A program made the translations under genes and the position numbers. Source: Linnemannia elongata (taxonomy: Eukaryota > Mortierellomycota > Mortierellomycetes > Mortierellales > Mortierellaceae). From it: 64,000 nt of DNA. Below the pieces are notes generated by a model. The model made no database searches. It had not been told where the DNA came from and saw only the letters and a program-made list of their open reading frames with translations. Shown here piece after piece: positions 9,788 through 21,900 of the stretch; within the stretch, counting starts at the first letter, position 1; each line of letters opens with the position of its first letter. Location: positions 558,001 to 622,000 of the forward strand of contig JAXBDG010000005.1 of assembly GCA_036320915.1 (NCBI GenBank). The letters are read 5' to 3'.

Positions 9788-12700
9788 CTAGAAGTAGCCA
9801 GAGAGGTCCTGACCGACATCCATAATACTGTTCCTGACGCCTGGAGCCGCCTGTTGTTGCTGTTGGTCTAAACTCCTGGGGTTCAAACTACTGCTTCCTC
9901 CTCCTCCCCCAGAGTTGCTATCGTTGTTTTTGGGTGCAGGAGGCATCTTTAGGATGACACTCGTTGAATCCCTCTGCTGCTGCCTACTATTGTTGGTGGC
10001 GGTTTTGTTGGGGTTGAGGTTACTTGATCTTCGGGTCTGATAACTCGTCCGGTGTGGGTTATTGTTACTATTCACTCCACCACCGCTCCCGTATCCAGAC
10101 ATATACGTATCATGAGAGGTCGAAAAGCCCGAGAAATCAATTCCGAGCCCTGTTCCTTCCTCCGACGGCCGCGCGGGTGGGGACCGTTGATCGCTGAGTG
10201 GACCAGCACTCGGCATGACGACCCGGGATCCACGCTGTTGAGTCACTACTTTTGCAAGTGTTGGTTTCGTGACCTTGTTGGTGATGATGGGCAACACTTT
10301 CGTCACAAACACCTCCTCCTCCTCGCCAGCCTTGCTGCTGGAATTGTTGGTCATCTGCTGCTGTTGTTGCTGTTGGTAAGAGTGGTGCCGACCACCATTC
10401 GGAGAATTAAGACTATCCTGACTATTCCTGATCGACCGCCTCTGCTGCCGAGCCGCCATCGCCGTCGAGATGCGCTTCCCACCAGGGCCATAATAAGACC
10501 CCGAATCCTCCGTATTGGTATCGCTGGTATTACTGCCTCCAAACATCGACATCCGTGGGTTGTTTTGAGTAGAGGAAGGGATGATGATGGGTTGGGAGGT
10601 AAGGGAAGTCCTGTACATGGAATTGTTGTTCCTGACAGTCAGTCCTCCGCCGTTGCCATTACCAGAGCGTTGTTGTTGCTGTTGGTATGGTTGATGAGAG
10701 AGTGGGTCGTAGATTCTGGAATTTCCAATATGGGAATAAATTGGAGGAAATGTGGTTAGGGTTTTTTCTTTCTCCGCTTGTCACCCCCCTTTTTTTTTCT
10801 CTGTTGAACAAACATAAAAACGAGCACGACTGAGGAGGAAAGGAACATACTGTGATTCTGGTCGTCCCGCAAGGTCCATAGGTTCGAACGATACCCACCT
10901 AAAAGAAGCAGAAAAAAATGGGTTAATTACTGCAAAGACACCTTTATCGTCCAAAATCAATATTAATATTTAAATAAAACAAACAAAAGAACTTACTGCA
11001 TGGAGTTGACGGATCGGCGGTGGTACTCGTCGTCACGACTGGAGAGCGAGCCGCCCGGAGAACTGGTATCCCATCCGTTAGAATTCCTGCTGGAAGTGAA
11101 AGCGTATGCCGATGGCATAGGTGAAGCGGCGCCTGTAGCAATGGCATCGACTAGCTGACGATGCGCCTGAGGGATTGCGCCGCGACTGAATCGTGGGTTG
11201 GGCGGTGCCAGATCGGTCGATACCCGGACGGGACCCGTCCAGGGAGACATGTTGTTGGTCGAAGACTCTGAAGCCAGCGACACTGTGATAGACGAGTCGT
11301 CGTCTTCGTCCACGTAGAGGTCCCGGGGATTGTAGTATGATTCCGAGGGGGCTCCCGCTCCCGGTCGATTGTTGTTCCCGGTGTTGTTGGTGTTTCTTGT
11401 GGCCATACTGTTCTGCGAGGATGCGTTGCTGCCCTTCTTGTTGAGGCGCGAAGGAGTCTGAGACGAGTTGGATGAGTAGTATCCGTTGATGCTCCCATTT
11501 TCCGTCAGTGTTGTTCCTCCAGGTGATGCTGGTTCTGCGACCCAGGGCTTGGAGTGGTTTGAGTGGTAGGTGTTGTCGCCCTTGGATTTCGTTTTCTTGA
11601 TGCCATTTTCCGCCTGGATCAACGAAGACGTCGACTTGAAGGGTCCGTTCGAGAGCGAGTGGTCCTCCTCATCGGTCATTCCATAGATCGGATGCGGCGT
11701 ACGTCCATTCTTGCCTGACGCAGCCTCCATAGCAGCGAAATCAGGTGAGACCATCGACTGTCGATGGGCCGCTTCACGCTCGAGTCTCCTGGCGGTATCC
11801 TTGCGAATGCCTCTCCAGATATACATTCCGACACATCCTCCGAGTACAGCCACTCCTGCGAGGATCCCTGCAATCAAGACCCAGGCGTTGACTTCATGCT
11901 GGTCCGTTTGTTGCTGTGCTTTGTAACGTGCGATAAACGTCTGTACGTCCACCCATTGGTTGGTGGCCATACAATAGTAATGTGCTTCCCCATCAGCCAT
12001 AGTGTTGGGGCCCGAGATGCCTCCATGGATGATCATGAACCCTTCCCGCTCTCCCACTGCAACTGCCACATGGTCCGAACGCGCGCTGGGCAGAAGCGCC
12101 AAGTCATCTGATGGCGTCACCTTTGTGATTATGATATCGGGTAGGCCGGTGGTGTCGAGTATATAAAGGTCCTGGTTGTACTTGTCGCCGTTCTCGGTGG
12201 TGCCTCCAAACATGTACAACTTCCCGTTCTTGAGCGGCGATGCCACCAGAGTGTGTCCGATGAGCCCTCCGTTAATGGTGTCGTTCTTATTGCGAAAGAT
12301 CATGTTTGTCTTTGTGAAGGAGGTCTTCATGATCGAAAAGTTGACGCAGTCCGAGGTGGGGATATCGACCTTCTCCTTGGGCGGGTAGAGGATGGTTCCA
12401 TAGCAGGAAACGATGTTGTCGGTCGAAGCGACGGCCGAGGCATGTCCGAAACGATAAAGACCAACCTTGGTCTGGTTCGACCAGACTTTCGACGAGTAAT
12501 CGTACGTGGGCGTGTCCCGGGCCGGTATCGACTGATTCTGGGGAAGGGTGTATCCTCCAAAGACCCAAAGGTTGTTGGTCTCATACTGGACCATGGAATG
12601 TCCTGCACGCGCAGTCAATGGCTGATTTGCATAGGTTCCATAGGTAATAACGTTGGATGCAGCAGCGACGTCTCCAACAACAGGCCCTACCCAGTCGAGT

Positions 12701-13176
12701 GCCCCCATAGGTACGCCACCCGTCGTTTGTCCAAAGCTGAGGCCGATATGACTAGACTGTTCCATTTCAGACACAAAGGGCGAGGCGCTGCCGGCATGGT
12801 TGTACATACCCTGAGAGATGGCTGTCTCATTGGTGCTTCCGGTCGTGAGGTCGAGGGTCGTGATGGATTTGAGGGGGTTCGTGTCTGACGCTACAGCTGT
12901 GCCGAGACCGCCAACAAAGTGAACCTTGTCGAGGAGGGTCGTTCCTGAGTGGCCTCTCCGGGCAGGAGCAGCTGCTTCTGTTGTCGAGGAAGGGAAGGTG
13001 GAGGAGAGAAGGGTGAAGGATGCGAGGAGGAAGAGGAAGGAGGACGAAAAGAAGTGTCGTTTTGAGTGAGTCCTTAGTTGGCTGTTGTATAGTGACAGTG
13101 GGTGGTGCTGTGTTGCTGATGGACAGCTGTGTGGGGTTGAGTGGCCAGGTTTGGCCATCCTTGTGATTGTTGACAA
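9788..13176 (-). CDS. Kelch-repeat single-pass membrane protein
   Basis: Three exons inferred on the minus strand: 13176-10997, 10898-10851, 10715-9788, with phases agreeing across both junctions; 1051 residues. The start at 13176 (or the second Met at 13158) leaves a basic stretch before a strong hydrophobic segment FFSSSFLFLLASFTLLSSTF (about residues 42-61), a signal peptide or anchor. A kelch-type beta-propeller follows, with blades marked by VHFVGGLG, LWVFGGYTL, LYMFGGTTENG and MIIHGGISG. A transmembrane helix lies at about residues 428-450 (NAWVLIAGILAGVAVLGG), then a basic WRGIRKDTARR stop-transfer and a long disordered Ser/Asn/Gln-rich cytoplasmic tail. The layout resembles fungal kelch surface proteins with roles in polarity or sensing; the actual role is unknown. 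Antisense open frames here are shadows. Confidence 0.8.
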
Positions 13177-13581
13177 GGCTGGTGGGAAGAAAAGGTAGAG
13201 AAGGAAGGGTGTGTCTCTTGGTAGGTCAGGGCACGAAGGGTGATGGTGAGGAGAGTAGTTGGTTGGTAGGTTGCGGGAGTTGCTGGTGTCGGATTAGAGC
13301 ATGAAGAAATGAAGAGGGACTGATGCGGATGATGTTTGCACTGCGAGAGGTGAGTGGGCAAGAGAGGATGATGACAGTGGAGGAAGGTTAGGAAAGGCGG
13401 GTAGTGGTGATGAGAGAGGTAGAAGGAAGGGGAGAGGGTATATAACAACGATGGGTAGTAGTTGTGTGTGGATCGAGGGTGATGATGATGATGAAAGGAG
13501 AAAAAGAAGAAACTCTTTCTGTGCAGCGAGTGGACAACGTTTGGGCAAGCAAGCAAGAAGCAGGCAAGGTGACAAAGTCTC

Positions 13582-13633
<52 letters not shown>

Positions 13634-15535
13634 CGTTTCTGTCCCTCCGTTTTTTTTTTTTGTTTATCAGTCTTCTGTCTCTTGGGCTGCATATGAGAGT
13701 GTATCAAGTGTCCGTTGTTGATTGTTTTTTTTTGGTGATGGTGCCTGGATGGATGGGGATACATAATTAGTGATTCGATCAGCAATGAAATTTAATTTCT
13801 CTGCGCCTGTGTTTGTTGTCTATGTCTGTGTTCTCTGTCTTGTTTCGCTTTTCTTGTCAATCCATCCAATCCAAAGCACCAATGGTGTACCCTCTCCTCT
13901 TCTCCATTCTCTCTCTCTCTCCCTCTCTTTGCATAAACCTGCCCTACGTAGTGTTGCTCAATCTTATCACATTGCCACTCACCTACAAACACACACATAC
14001 ACACACTGCACTCACTTCCACCTCGGAATGCTCCTGTTGCATCTATCTGTCACAAAAAATGCTCTGTCACTCTGCATCCTATCCTCCCCTCCTCTGTCCT
14101 GCGTCCTGTTGCTGCTGCAAGGCACAAATTCAACAACAACAACAACAGCATACAACACATAACGAGTGAGCGCCTAGCGTAGTACCCACACATACGAAAC
14201 CACTCTAAGCACCAAAAAAAAAAAAAAAAAAAAGAGTGCTCACACTCGCATGCCATCACTTCTGTCCTTTGTCTTCCACCTACTGTCCGCCTCACAAAAA
14301 CAACAAAAAAGTACACCACTCAACAACTAGACAATACCAGTCTAGTCTCTTCTTCTTCTTCTTCCTCCTCCTCCTCCCTTTCTTAATAGTTTATGCTAAC
14401 AACAGCAATAGCCTCGTCTTCGTCTTTCGTTGCCGTTGTTTTTCTCAAACTCGAGTAAAAGGATAGAAAAATGGTCTCATACCAATAATAATAAAAAATG
14501 GCGCACCTCCTATCCTTCAATGTATATTAGAGTTGCACACACAGTCCCCGGTCCTTGTAAACCTTCTCGTGAAAACATAAAAACAATATAAGGGGAACAA
14601 AGTTGCAAAATGAGGGGACGGGGTTACCATTCGAGGGAGCGAGGAAGATAAAAAGACAAAAAAAAACGGAGGTTTCTGTTGCCTTACAAATGAGGGGAAA
14701 GTAATAACAGCATAAAGCCGGGGAGATGACTGACTGATACGACACACAAGCTATCAACAAGTGCTTTCAATTCATGCCTTAAGTCAAGTTTGGCATAAAA
14801 AAAAGGGGGGGAGGGGAGCGGAGGGGGCATATCTACCCACCTACATATCTTGCCTACCCTTCTTTTCTTTGCTTCTGTTGTCGCCTGTTCAATTTTTACT
14901 GACGTTCCTGAATGAATTATGACTGGCTGTCTTAGAAGGCATGGTGGTTGATCATGTTGTTCGTGTCGTTCTGTTGTCCTGTTGTCCTGTTCTCCATGTC
15001 CGCTTTGAGGCTGCTTTTGCTTTATGCATGCATCTATTTTCATCCCAGCTTCCATCCCTCCATCCTTCCCTCCATCCTTCCCTCCATCCTTCCCTCTTCC
15101 TTCCCTCCTTCCTTCCTTTCCCATCTGATTCACAATCAAACAGGTCCCTGGTCTAAAAAACAACATGCCTCACTCTTACGCCTAAACCTTTTTTTCGTTT
15201 TTTATTCTTATATCATTTCCCCTTTTTCCAACTCCACTCTTTTCCCAGTTCCCTATCAGCCAATCCCCACAACCCTTCCTTCCACACAACCACCAAATAT
15301 TTTCTTGTACTCTCTCCATCCCTGTACATGCGACGAAACATAAATAAATGTACACACAGCAACATCAACATTATCACCACCATCATTATCATCAACAACA
15401 ATAACATGGAACAATAACGACTCCAATTGTACATATTTTTTATTATTATTCACAGAAAACACAAAAAGCAAAGAAAAAGGGATGAGATATAAACAGCAGG
15501 GAATACAAAGGACGAATAAGAAAAACAGAATCGTC
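13177..15535. other. Low-complexity intergenic region
   Basis: 2.36 kb upstream of the kelch gene and downstream of the RNR gene (both minus strand). It contains a 44-nt CT repeat (13584-13627), an A-run at 14211-14233, CCTT repeats near 15050-15120 and CA/CT-rich stretches. Open frames here are low-complexity. It probably holds the kelch 5' leader and promoter and the RNR 3' UTR. Confidence 0.55.
13584..13627. repeat. CT dinucleotide microsatellite
   Basis: An uninterrupted run of 22 CT units upstream of the kelch gene on the plus strand (GA in the orientation of that gene). Likely length-polymorphic. Confidence 0.9.
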
Positions 15536-18500
15536 TTATCCACTGCAGCTCATGCAGGCGTCCTTGTTATCGATAGAACACATCATCGCTGCTTCATTGG
15601 CCTCCTTCTCAGCCTCCTTGTTGATCGACAATTGGTCAACAGTGAACTTGATAGCATCCACAGCGGGGCGCGAACGGAGGTAGTACATGCCAGTCTTGAG
15701 ACCACGCTTCCAGCCATAGAACGCCATCGATGTGAGCTTGCCGTAGTTAACATCCGCCATGTGGATGTTCATCGACTGAGATTGATCGATAAACGCTCCA
15801 CGGTCAGCTGCCATATCAATCACAACCTAAACACACAAACAAAAAGTGAAGAGCGTTAATAAACCTATCGCATATCTGGCTCGACAAACAAAAGGTAAAC
15901 AAACAAATGTTAACAAGGTGTTCCAGCTTACCTTTTGAGAAATCTCCCAGGTAGTCTTGTAAAGGGCCTTGAGATCGTCAGGGATGGAGGGGATACGCTG
16001 GATAGAACCGTTCTCGGAAATAATACGGTTCTTGAGCTGGTCGTTCCACAATCCCATCTCGACAAGATCCTTGAGCATCCAGGGGTTGACAATCTGGAAC
16101 TCTCCAGCAAGTACACGACGAGTATAAATATTAGAGGTATAAGGCTCGAAGCACTCGTTGAATCCAAGAATCTGAGAGGTGGAAGCAGTGGGCATGGGGG
16201 CGACAAGGAGGGAGTTGCGGACTCCGTGCTTGGCAATGCTGGCACGGAGGGTATCCCAGTCCCAGAGGTCAGTAGGGGTAACGCCCCACATATCGGGCTG
16301 CAAGACACCCTTGGAAACAGGCGATCCCTCATACGTCTCATAGGTACCCTCCTCCTGGGCCATCTCGCACGAGGCCTCCAAGGCAGCGTGGTAAATAGTC
16401 TCAAAGATCTGAAGGTTCAATTGACGGGCCTCGGGCGAGTCAAAGGGCATGCGCATCTTGATAAAGGCATCAGCAAGACCCTGTACACCAACACCAACGG
16501 GGCGGTGACGCTTGTTAGACTTCTCCGCCTCGGGGACGGGGTAGTAGTTCTCGTCGATAATCTTGTTCAAGTTGCGGGTGACGACCTTGGTAATCTTGTG
16601 GAGCAATTTGAAGTCGTAAGTCTGATTGGCGACAAAGGTAGGCAAAGCGATACTGGCCAAATTGCAGACTGCGACCTCGTCAGGGCTGGAGTACTCGACA
16701 ATCTCAGTGCACAAGTTACTGCACTTGATAGTTCCGAGGTTCTGCTGGTTCGACTTGCGGTTGCAAGCATCCTTGTAGAGCATATAGGGGGTACCGGTCT
16801 CAGTCTGGGCTTCCAAAATGGCATACCAAAGCTTCTGGGCCTTGATAGTCTTACGGGCACGACCCTCCTTCTCATAGCGGTGGTAAAGAGTCTCAAACTC
16901 GTCACCCCAGACATCCTGAAGACCGGGAGCCTCGGCAGGGCAGAACAACGACCAGTCGCCGTTCTCTTCGATGCGCTTCATGAACAAGTCGGGGATCCAG
17001 AGAGCGTAGAACAGATCACGGGCACGGGACTCCTCCTTGCCAGTGTTCTTGCGAAGATCCAAAAACTCGAAAACATCGGCGTGCCAGGGCTCCAAGTACA
17101 TGGCAAAGGCACCGGGACGCTTGTTGCCTCCCTGGTCGACATAGCGGGCAGTGTTGTTGTAGACGCGGAGCATAGGAATCAAACCGTTCGAGTATCCGTT
17201 GGTTCCAGCAATATAAGATCCCGAGGCGCGAATGTTGTGGATGTTGAGACCGATTCCTCCAGCAGTCTTGGAGATCATGGCACAGGTCTTCAAGGTGTCG
17301 TAGATACCCTCAATTGAATCATCCTTCATGGTCAACAAGAAGCAGGACGACATCTGAGGACGAGGGGTACCAGCGTTGAAGAGGGTTGGCGAGGCATGGG
17401 TGAAGAACTTCTCGGACATGTAGTTGTAGGTCTCGATGGCCTTCTCGACGTCGTCGCCGTGGATGCCGACAGAGACACGCATGAGCATGTGCTGGGGTCT
17501 CTCGGCAACCTTGCCGTCGATGCGGAGGAGGTAGGAGCGCTCGAGGGTCTTGAAGCCAAAGTAGTTGTAGTTGAAGTCGCGGTCGTAGATGATGGCCGAG
17601 TTGAGACGGTCAGCGTTCTTCATGACGCTGTTGTAGGTCGACTCGGAGATCATGGAGGCGTTCTTCTCGGTCTTGGGGTTGATGTAGGTGTAGAGATCCT
17701 CAATGACCTGAGAGAAGACCTTCTTGGTCTCCTTGTGGACGTTCGAGACGGCGATACGGGCGGCGAGGATGGCATAGTCGGGGTGCTTGGTCGTCATGTA
17801 AGCGGCCTAGTTTTGTCATTGTTGATCCGTCATAATTAATTATTGTTCGCCTTTGTACCTGAATACTGAAAACAAAAAATGTAAACAAACAAGCTGCATG
17901 TGAATAAAAGCACAAAGGATTAACTTACAGTCTCAGCAGCCAAGTTATCGAGCTCAACGGTGCTGACTCCCTGGTACACACCCGAGATAACCTATTTTCA
18001 TTCATTCATTCCCATGAACATGAGAACAGTGTTAATAAATATCCAACTGCGTCAGGGACACTTTCTTCGTCTACAACACCCTATTGGTCACAGCTACTCA
18101 GGCAATTCTCGTTTGACAAAAACGTCAAAAAACAAAATACCTTCTGGGTGACCTGGACAGGGTCGACAAAGTTCATATCGAGACCATAGCAGAGCTTGAC
18201 GATTCTGGCCGTAATCTTGTCGAAGGCGACACGCTCCTTGCGTCCTAAGGTGATATAAAGTAAAAAAAGGTTGTTGTTGTTGGTTAGTAGTATGTCAACA
18301 AAACGGAGTCTGATTGCATGACACCTCCCATTCCATCCACAAAAGAGAAAGGATCAGGGCGCAGTTCTGGATGAGGGGCTTACCATCTGAAAGCACAAGG
18401 ATGAATGAGTTGAAGGTAGGCGAAAGAAGGAAGAGAGTGGAGAGCAGAAAGTAGAAAGTAGGTGAGTAAGAGTGGGCTTGGCTGAAGTTCGTTCATTTGT

Positions 18501-18630
18501 TGGTTGTCATTAGGCTCAACATTTCGACAAGGTGTCAACTGGTGATGACCCACAGAATAACAGCAACAAAAGAGCGATGACAAAAGAGAGCAAGCGAGTG
18601 CATTAACATACCTCGCTTGTAGACAAACAT
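15536..18630 (-). CDS. RNR1: Ribonucleoside-diphosphate reductase large subunit
   Basis: Class Ia ribonucleotide reductase alpha chain, reducing NDPs to dNDPs in the cytosol with the small subunit. Exons inferred on the minus strand: 18630-18612, 18386-18384, 18244-18141, 17991-17929, 17806-15932, 15826-15536; 784 residues, close to the usual animal/fungal length. The N-terminus [18 protein letters not shown] is the ATP-cone (allosteric activity site). Active-site landmarks: SSCFLL (redox cysteine), [12 protein letters not shown] and [12 protein letters not shown], plus the C-terminal CMSCSG, the shuttle CxxC that relays electrons from thioredoxin/glutaredoxin. The family match runs the whole length, so identity is near certain. 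The odd feature is exon 2, only 3 nt long. The enclosing introns are 225 and 139 nt. Confidence 0.95.
18384..18386 (-). other. Probable 3-nt microexon of RNR large subunit
   Basis: On the minus strand the sequence reads ...CTTTCAG-ATG-GTAAGC...: an acceptor and a donor enclosing three bases. Exon 1 ends with a lone G after MFVYKR, and exon 3 begins GACGCAAGGAG. Including ATG gives codons GAT and GGA, i.e. MFVYKR-D-GRKE, restoring the Asp found at this position in RNR large subunits (human and yeast both have KRDG). Skipping it stays in frame and deletes only that Asp. This is inference from splice signals and conservation; RNA reads are needed to confirm it. Confidence 0.75.
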
Positions 18631-18954
18631 ATTGTGCGTGAGTAGGTGGGGTGGTGAAAAGGATAAAAGGGGAAAGGGGTAAGAAACAAAAGAACCAGAG
18701 GAGAGGGGAAGGGAAGGAAAGAAAAGAGAAAGACGCGAGAGGACCTTGAGGTTTTTTGTTGTGTTTTTGTTTTGTGGCGGGACGACTAGTTAAGATAAAT
18801 TAAAAAGGAAGGAACGCGTCTTTGTATGTTGATTGTTAAGCGACAGAGACTGTCTTTTTTTTATTATTTTTTCGAAAACAAGAAAATAAAGGACGCGTCT
18901 CGCTGACACGACTAAAACAGGTGCCTCGACTGAGAAATGCACAGCGCAAGGCTC

Positions 18955-21900
18955 TCAAATGTATCGCCGTTCGTGCTGCTGCTGTCCACTTCTTGCCTCA
19001 TCATTTTCTTCCGCCACCACTCGGGAAAGTGTACCCAAGTCAACCACACTCTGCTGACCTCTCAGTGACTGCGACCCTCCTACTCCTTCCTGGCGCTGCT
19101 GCTCAACGGCATTTTCACTCTGCTCACTGACCTCACCCATGCTTCCCTGTCCACCAAGACTCGTGAGACTCGACGCATGATAGTGTCGCTGGTACGGTTG
19201 ATATGGTTGTTGCTGTGACTGTGGCGGGTACAGTTGGTGAGAGTTCAGCATCGAATTGAAGTAGTTGCTCGACACCTGACTGAACCCCATCGGCTCATCC
19301 ATACCGTTGTTATTGCTACTGCTGATTCCGCTGTTGCTGTAGTGAGCCAACGGCAAATCGCCATGCAGCGTCTGATCGCTCTCGCTTCGAGGATTCAAAC
19401 CAGATACAAGCCCTTGCTGCTGTTGGCCTCCTGCCTGGTGTGAAGGCGAAGGTGGTGCGAGACTTAAACCATTCATCAACGACAAATTGTTCATCGACAG
19501 GTTACCCAAGGGCATCATCACCCCACCATCACCATTCATACTCGCCGACCAGTGATTGGACGATGGTGCTTGGCGGTTGTTGTCAAAGAGGCTGTACCAG
19601 TAGAGTAGGCGCTCTTCATCACGAACTTGGAACAGGAAGTCGAATCGACCGCAGCCGATAACTCGAAGGATGTACGATCCGGGCTCACGGGAGTGGATGA
19701 ATACGGACACGTAGGTGAATGTCCTTCCTGTCTCTGGCTTGCCCTATCGTAATTCATGCAAAGTATGAAGCAAATTTGATTAATTACCAATACATTTTTT
19801 TAGTTGAGCCATATACACCCATAAGACACGATTGGATAGAGACTTACGAGTTCAAAGCAGGTAAAGTAGCGACCCGTAGGATAAAGAATCACACGTCGCA
19901 TACACCAACTCGATAAAAATGGCACCCATCGATTCTGGAATTTAACTCCCATGTACCCCATATGCGTCTCCTTCAAGGTCTCACCCTTGGATTCATCCAA
20001 AGTCCCAATACTACCCTTCCTTTGACCCGATAGATACTGAGACCCATCATTCATTGATCCAGAACCTCCTGATGCAGCAGCAGCAGCAGCCGCAGCCGAG
20101 CCCTGAGCTAGAGCTGCGAGGTTGCCACTACTGTTGACCCATCCACCGTTGCCGTTGTAGATGAACCCGTCAATGCTGTTACTGTCTGATCCATCTCCCC
20201 CGCCGCCGCCACCACTACCACCGACGCCGATTCCAATACCTCCCAGTCGCTGCTGAGACCGCTCAATCTGTGTGAACAACTCCCACAGCTTGGGCAAGAA
20301 CAAGAACATGAGCGAGAAGGTCGTGCCGAACAGGATTACCACCGTCGACAGGTAGAACTTGATCAGGAACTGTTCGTTAGGCAGGAACACCGTTGGCATG
20401 GCCAAGCAGCCAGCCAGGAGAATGTTGCTATTGGATTCAATAAAATGTAGATGCGGAGTTAATTAAGTGATTCACAAAGGCTTCACGCGTTGCATACAAG
20501 TTGTGAAAGGCAGACTTACTAGACGACAAAGGCGATTTGACGGCACTCGTTGTAATTGGCGGCGACATTTCTGTTCATGTAGGCCAAGTAGGTGGCGATC
20601 AGGAGCAAAGCGGCATTGTATGCCAACAGAACTGCAAAGAAGGGAGTGCTGTTGCTGCCGTCCAAGTTGCTACAAGACCAGTAACTTGTGAAATCTGGCA
20701 AGACGATCTGCCTCAAGGCTGGAGGGTATTTAATAAACCATGCCGCCATAATTACCTACAAAAGTAGTATTTACAAGAGTTAGTAATGGATCCAACATAC
20801 AAACGCATTATGGTAAACCAGGCAATAATTAATGCGGCCTTACCAAGTTGCTGAAGAGGATGGTACCGACAATTTTGAGGAGGTGCGAGTCGCGGATGAC
20901 ACGTTTGGTGACATAAATGTTGTGAAAGATCCTGTAGATGCGGAAATTCTTGGCGACAATGTTGCTCACGACCAGCACAAAGCCAACATTGAGCGCCAAG
21001 GGTCTTGCCAAGCACGTGAACTTTGTCGGGATATCCAGACCCATCACCGTCGCGATGTAAAGCAAAATGAACCCGCACAACTCCAGACAACAGAACAGCG
21101 GGCTACAATATTGTCATTACAAGGTACAATAGGATGTGAGCATAGAAGAAAAGCATGTTTAAAAATCAACAGCCCTCAACTTTGAAAAGATGTTTCTTTA
21201 CCTCGAAGCCTTGATGACCTTCGTGTTTCGGTAGACAATGACAATCGACATGGTTAAGAGCGAGAACAGGACACTGAGACCAGCCACCGAGATCACAACC
21301 ATCCCGATCGACGATCCAAACTTTGGATTCAGGACCTGCAGTGGTGCCGAGTCAGCCGGGGTGTTGTAAGTTCCATCAAAGTACATGGGTTCCGACGACA
21401 GGTTGAACACGCCCGAGTAATATGTTCCTATGGGCACGACTTTGCCGTCCTGTAAGTTGTTCAAGATGAAATTTCTATTTGCCCACAGATCACCCAGTGT
21501 GGATGGTTAGTACTTCGGATTGTTATAGACATGAAGCAAATGGTTTCGGTAGCGGAACAAAAGGCGGATGTACCCATAGACAGTGTCGCCGTTTTCGTCA
21601 AAGACCATAGGGCCTCCGGGTCCTGTGTAGTTGGTGTTCATTCCGAGGGGCTTCAGCAGGTTACCCAGACGTCCTGCTTCAAGAAGGTGAAGTGCTGTCC
21701 CGTTACCCCTGACGGCCTTTGCAAATCCATTAGCCATCACCATCATGCACGAGTAAGCTTGCCTACAATTAAAAAGCGCGCACATGCACTTGGTCAGTAA
21801 ATTGCACTTGTATAATTTGATTTGTGTATACAAAAAAGGATGGTCAGTGAACTAGATTGACTTACACTTCGTTACTAGAGATGTCGCGCTGTCCTGCATA

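Noticed and set aside
15935..17317. 460-codon plus-strand open frame opposite the RNR gene
   Set aside because: Antisense shadow of a highly codon-biased conserved gene; the product has no motif of its own.
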